Below are positions 61,180-64,000 of a stretch of DNA of 64,000 bases, in pieces (position 1 is the first letter of the stretch; every line of letters starts with the position of its first letter). Under the pieces are notes generated by a model. That model was not told the origin of the DNA and searched no databases. It was given only the letters and a program-made list of their open reading frames with translations. Position numbers and translations under genes: made by a program. The stretch covers positions 4,898,001 to 4,962,000 of the forward strand of contig NZ_JAJJMO010000001.1 of assembly GCF_020905345.1 (NCBI RefSeq), given 5' to 3'. Source of the stretch: Flavobacterium pisciphilum. GTDB lineage: Bacteria; Bacteroidota; Bacteroidia; Flavobacteriales; Flavobacteriaceae.

Positions 61180-61578
61180 AAAGTAAAAGTAAATAAAAAT
61201 TTGAGACCCAACCCGTTTTAAAAACCTATTAGGTATTTGCTTATAGTATTATATGAGCTTTGGCAAAAGTTCTTAAAACTACTAAATCTCTAATCTAGCC
61301 CCGATAAAGCCGATATCCTTTTTCTAGCTTTTTAGATAGGAAAAGATAAAGGCGAAAGCGGGAGTTTAGGTGTTTTAAACCTTTAAATTTTCTGCTTCTT
61401 AATAATTGACCGATAATCATCTGGATTTATTTTGTCAGTACAAATAAATGTATTAATTTTGCAAACCTTTTGGTGGAGAAGAGTTTCTATTAGGTATCAA
61501 CTATTTATGTAAAACAACTTCTGTTTTTTCTATCGCTTTAAGAAACTCGAGAGAAACAGAATACAAATTTTTATCAGC
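61180..61578. other. 399-nt gap with the rpsA leader
   Basis: No gene. The right third is the rpsA promoter and about 110 nt of leader. The left part has a GATAAAGCCGATATCCTTTTTCTAGC segment with short self-complementary stretches, but I could not draw a convincing structure. Confidence 0.5.
61432..61461 (+). promoter_or_regulatory. Promoter of rpsA
   Basis: TTG (61432-61434), 19 nt, TAATTTTG (61454-61461): both elements and the spacing match the Bacteroidota consensus exactly. The start would be near 61468, giving a leader of about 110 nt. Confidence 0.75.
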
Positions 61579-63354
61579 ATGTCTGAACAAGTAAAATCAC
61601 AAGAAGAGTTTTTAGCAAATTTTAACTGGCACAATTTCGAAGAAGGTATTGATGCAGTAGATGAGAAAAACTTACAAGAATTCGAAGACTTAGTATCAAA
61701 AACTTTCATCGCTACTGATCAAGAAGAAGTAGTAGAAGGTGTAGTTGTTAGAATTACAGATAGAGACGTTATCGTTGATATCAACGCAAAATCGGAAGGT
61801 GTTATTTCTTTAAACGAATTCCGTTACAACCCAAACTTAAAAGTAGGTGACAAAGTTGAAGTATTAATTGACATCCGTGAGGATAAAACAGGTCAATTAG
61901 TATTGTCTCATAGAAAAGCACGTACTATCAAATCATGGGATAGAGTTATCGCTGCAAACGAAACAGGTGAAATCGTTAATGGTTTTGTAAAATGCAGAAC
62001 TAAAGGTGGTATGATCGTTGACGTTTTCGGAATCGAAGCTTTCTTACCGGGTTCTCAAATTGACGTTAAGCCAATTAGAGACTACGATGTATATGTAAAC
62101 AAAATGATGGAATTCAAAGTGGTAAAAATTAACCACGAATTCAAAAACGTTGTTGTATCTCATAAAGCGCTTATCGAAGCTGATATCGAAGTACAGAAAA
62201 AAGAAATCATCGGTCAATTACAAAAAGGACAAGTATTAGAAGGTGTTGTTAAAAACATTACTTCTTATGGTGTGTTTATTGACTTAGGTGGTGTTGATGG
62301 ATTAATTCACATTACTGACCTTTCTTGGAGTAGAATCAACCACCCAAGTGAAGTTCTTGAATTAGACCAAAAATTAAACGTTGTAATCCTTGATTTCGAT
62401 GATGAGAAAACAAGAATTCAATTAGGATTGAAACAATTAAACGCTCACCCATGGGATGCTTTAGATGCTAATTTAACTATTGGTGATAAAGTAAAAGGTA
62501 AAGTAGTTGTAATCGCTGATTACGGTGCATTTATCGAAGTTGCTGAAGGTGTTGAAGGTTTAATCCACGTTTCAGAAATGTCATGGTCAACTCATTTACG
62601 TTCTGCTCAAGATTTCGTAAAAGTTGGTGATGTAGTTGAAGCTGTTATCTTAACTCTTGACAGAGATGACCGTAAAATGTCATTAGGTATCAAACAATTG
62701 ACTCAAGATCCATGGACTGATATCACTTCTAAATACCCAGTAGGTTCTAAACATACAGGTATCGTTAGAAACTTTACAAACTTTGGTATTTTCGTAGAAT
62801 TAGAAGAAGGAATTGATGGATTAATCTACATCTCTGACTTATCTTGGACTAAGAAAATCAAACACCCATCTGAATTTGTAAATGTTGGTGAGAAACTTGA
62901 TGTAGTTGTATTAGAATTAGATGTTGAAGGACGTAAATTATCTTTAGGTCACAAACAAACTACTGCTAATCCTTGGGATCAATACGAAGATTCTTTCGCT
63001 GTAGGAACTATCCACAATGGTGAAATTTCTGAAATCGTTGACAAAGGAGCTACTGTAGAATTCGGAGATGATATCGTTGCTTTCATTCCTACTCGTCACC
63101 TTGAAAAAGAAGACGGAAAGAAATTGAAAAAAGGAGAATCAGCTGATTTCAAAGTAATCGAATTTAACAAAGAATTCAAAAGAGTTGTTGCTTCTCACAC
63201 TGCTATCTTCCGTGAAGAAGAAGAGAAAAATGTGAAAACTGCAACTGAAAATACTTCATCTGCATCTACAAACGCACCAGCTGCAACTTTAGGTGATAAC
63301 AATGATGTATTAGCTGCATTAAAAGCTAAAATGGAAAAAACTGAGAAAAAATAA
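61579..63354 (+). CDS. rpsA: Ribosomal protein S1
   Basis: The 591-residue protein has about six S1 RNA-binding domains; typical repeats are GVFIDLGGVDGLIHITDLSW, GAFIEVAEGVEGLIHVSEMSW and GIFVEEGIDGLIYISDLSW-like units (read as GIFVELEEGIDGLIYISDLSW). S1 helps mRNA binding to the 30S subunit, of particular interest in Bacteroidota, where Shine-Dalgarno use is low. Codon use is strongly biased, as in highly expressed genes. A long leader precedes and a terminator follows. Confidence 0.95.
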   Translation: MSEQVKSQEEFLANFNWHNFEEGIDAVDEKNLQEFEDLVSKTFIATDQEEVVEGVVVRITDRDVIVDINAKSEGVISLNEFRYNPNLKVGDKVEVLIDIREDKTGQLVLSHRKARTIKSWDRVIAANETGEIVNGFVKCRTKGGMIVDVFGIEAFLPGSQIDVKPIRDYDVYVNKMMEFKVVKINHEFKNVVVSHKALIEADIEVQKKEIIGQLQKGQVLEGVVKNITSYGVFIDLGGVDGLIHITDLSWSRINHPSEVLELDQKLNVVILDFDDEKTRIQLGLKQLNAHPWDALDANLTIGDKVKGKVVVIADYGAFIEVAEGVEGLIHVSEMSWSTHLRSAQDFVKVGDVVEAVILTLDRDDRKMSLGIKQLTQDPWTDITSKYPVGSKHTGIVRNFTNFGIFVELEEGIDGLIYISDLSWTKKIKHPSEFVNVGEKLDVVVLELDVEGRKLSLGHKQTTANPWDQYEDSFAVGTIHNGEISEIVDKGATVEFGDDIVAFIPTRHLEKEDGKKLKKGESADFKVIEFNKEFKRVVASHTAIFREEEEKNVKTATENTSSASTNAPAATLGDNNDVLAALKAKMEKTEKK

Positions 63355-63375
63355 TTCTTAGTTTCCTATAAATAG

Positions 63376-63408
63376 AAAGTCCCACAGTAATGTGGGACTT
63401 TTTTTTAT
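63376..63408 (+). terminator. Hairpin terminator after rpsA
   Basis: AAGTCCCAC (63377-63385) pairs with GTGGGACTT (63392-63400), followed by a run of T. Confidence 0.9.
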
Positions 63409-63420
63409 TTCAAGTTTTAC

Positions 63421-63436
63421 ACTGCGACTGCAAACT
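63421..63436. repeat. 16-bp copy of ACTGCGACTGCAAACT
   Basis: Exact second copy of the 16-mer at 37074-37089, lying in the gap between the rpsA terminator and the ExbD-like gene. Confidence 0.75.
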
Positions 63437-63455
63437 GGAAAATGCGAATGTTCTT

Positions 63456-63995
63456 TTATCTAGCAGCCAATAATTTGGATTCCTCAGGTGTAAAATTATT
63501 TATAATTGTATAAGTGTCAATTTTTGCAATTGCCATTTCATCGAGAATATCAACTAGGTTTTTATAGTTGGATTTTTTACTTGGTTTAATAATTACAATT
63601 ACACCGTTTTTTGGCTTTCCGATTTGAGCAGAATATTCTTTAATTGATTTATTTTTACTGTATAATTCCTTACGAATCCCATCTTTCCCGTACTTCATTT
63701 CTTTAGGTGAATCTATAGGCCGTTCTAGAAGTCCATGATAAGAAATGATTCTATCATGATCATCAAGTAATATCGTTATAATTCGGCTTCCATCCATTAT
63801 TCCACAGCCTCCTAACCAGATATTATCTGGATCTTTATCTGGTAAAGCTAATGATATTGTTTTTGGTTTACCTAATTCGTTAGTAATCATAAAGAATGCA
63901 ATTAATAAAAAAGAGACGCTCACCATGGCAGTTAAATCGACTCTTGTACTTAGTTTTTTACTTCTTACTTTTTTGTCTTTTTTATAGGTTTCCAT
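63456..63995 (-). CDS. ExbD/TolR-like protein
   Basis: The 179-residue protein has an N-terminal basic stretch, one membrane span with the ExbD-like Asp (RVDLTAMVSVSFLLIAFFMIT) and a periplasmic domain (SLALPDKDPDNIW; GVIVIIKPSKKSNYKNLVDILDEMA). ExbD couples the proton-motive force, with ExbB and TonB, to outer-membrane transport. Its partners are outside the window; the start codon is only 5 nt from the edge. Confidence 0.82.
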   Translation of the reverse strand: METYKKDKKVRSKKLSTRVDLTAMVSVSFLLIAFFMITNELGKPKTISLALPDKDPDNIWLGGCGIMDGSRIITILLDDHDRIISYHGLLERPIDSPKEMKYGKDGIRKELYSKNKSIKEYSAQIGKPKNGVIVIIKPSKKSNYKNLVDILDEMAIAKIDTYTIINNFTPEESKLLAAR

Positions 63996-64000
63996 AATTG

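Overview
The window looks like a chromosome segment of a Flavobacterium-type bacterium (Bacteroidota, Flavobacteriaceae) carrying one end of an antibiotic-resistance integrative element. The signs are: AT-rich DNA with few Shine-Dalgarno-like sites; promoters of the Bacteroidota form TTG-N17-19-TAnnTTTG (clear before rpsA, gyrA and the thr leader); a type IX secretion gene (porQ); a UvrB-motif ClpC; a RimK fused to a retropepsin-like domain; and an RteC/Exc excision module known from CTnDOT-family conjugative transposons. The species cannot be named from the sequence alone.

Positions 1 to about 13,400 are accessory. From the left: an erythromycin-esterase gene (reverse) and tet(X) (forward), each bordered by long imperfect inverted repeats ending in GTTATGTG or GTTATATG that resemble integron attC sites; a third cassette-like gene (DnaQ-type exonuclease) cut off by an IS1595-family insertion sequence; a GC-rich sul2 gene between that complete IS and an apparently identical 516-bp copy of its right part; a MerT-MerP-like transporter with a GDCCVxC metal protein; an ORF6N-domain gene; and then, all reverse, the excision operon xis2c-xis2d-orf3-exc preceded by rteC. 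A perfect 36-bp palindrome lies between rteC and xis2c. No integrase, mobilisation or transfer gene is visible, so the rest of the element lies to the left or is lost. The boundary with the chromosome is probably between 13,300 and 13,560.

Positions 13,400 to 64,000 are mostly ordinary flavobacterial chromosome. Blocks are: nnrD; a HipA-like kinase with DUF3037; hutD, an acetyltransferase and a serine hydrolase; three unrecognised genes (19.0-21.1 kb); the threonine operon thrA-thrB-thrC with a Thr/Ile-rich leader peptide; hutH, then a DUF47 protein with a Pit phosphate transporter; a GlxA-type regulator with a DJ-1/PfpI protein; an SMI1/KNR4 gene and small enzymes; DUF421, RimK fusion and ClpC; gyrA, a TPR protein, an endonuclease III-like protein, msrB, a hydrolase, an M48 lipoprotein peptidase and a UMF1 transporter; a decayed serine hydrolase; an ECF sigma, anti-sigma-like, DUF4097, DUF2807 operon; lon; porQ, an L,D-transpeptidase-like protein and cmk; a nucleoside transporter; an HExxH protein; rpsA; and an ExbD-like protein.

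Functionally the accessory part would give resistance to macrolides (Ere), tetracyclines (Tet(X)) and sulfonamides (Sul2) and possibly handle mercury or another thiophilic metal, with RteC and Exc controlling and promoting excision. Many chromosomal intergenic gaps hold degenerate word-like repeats, REP-like inverted repeats or hairpin terminators rather than genes. I saw no tRNA, rRNA or CRISPR array.
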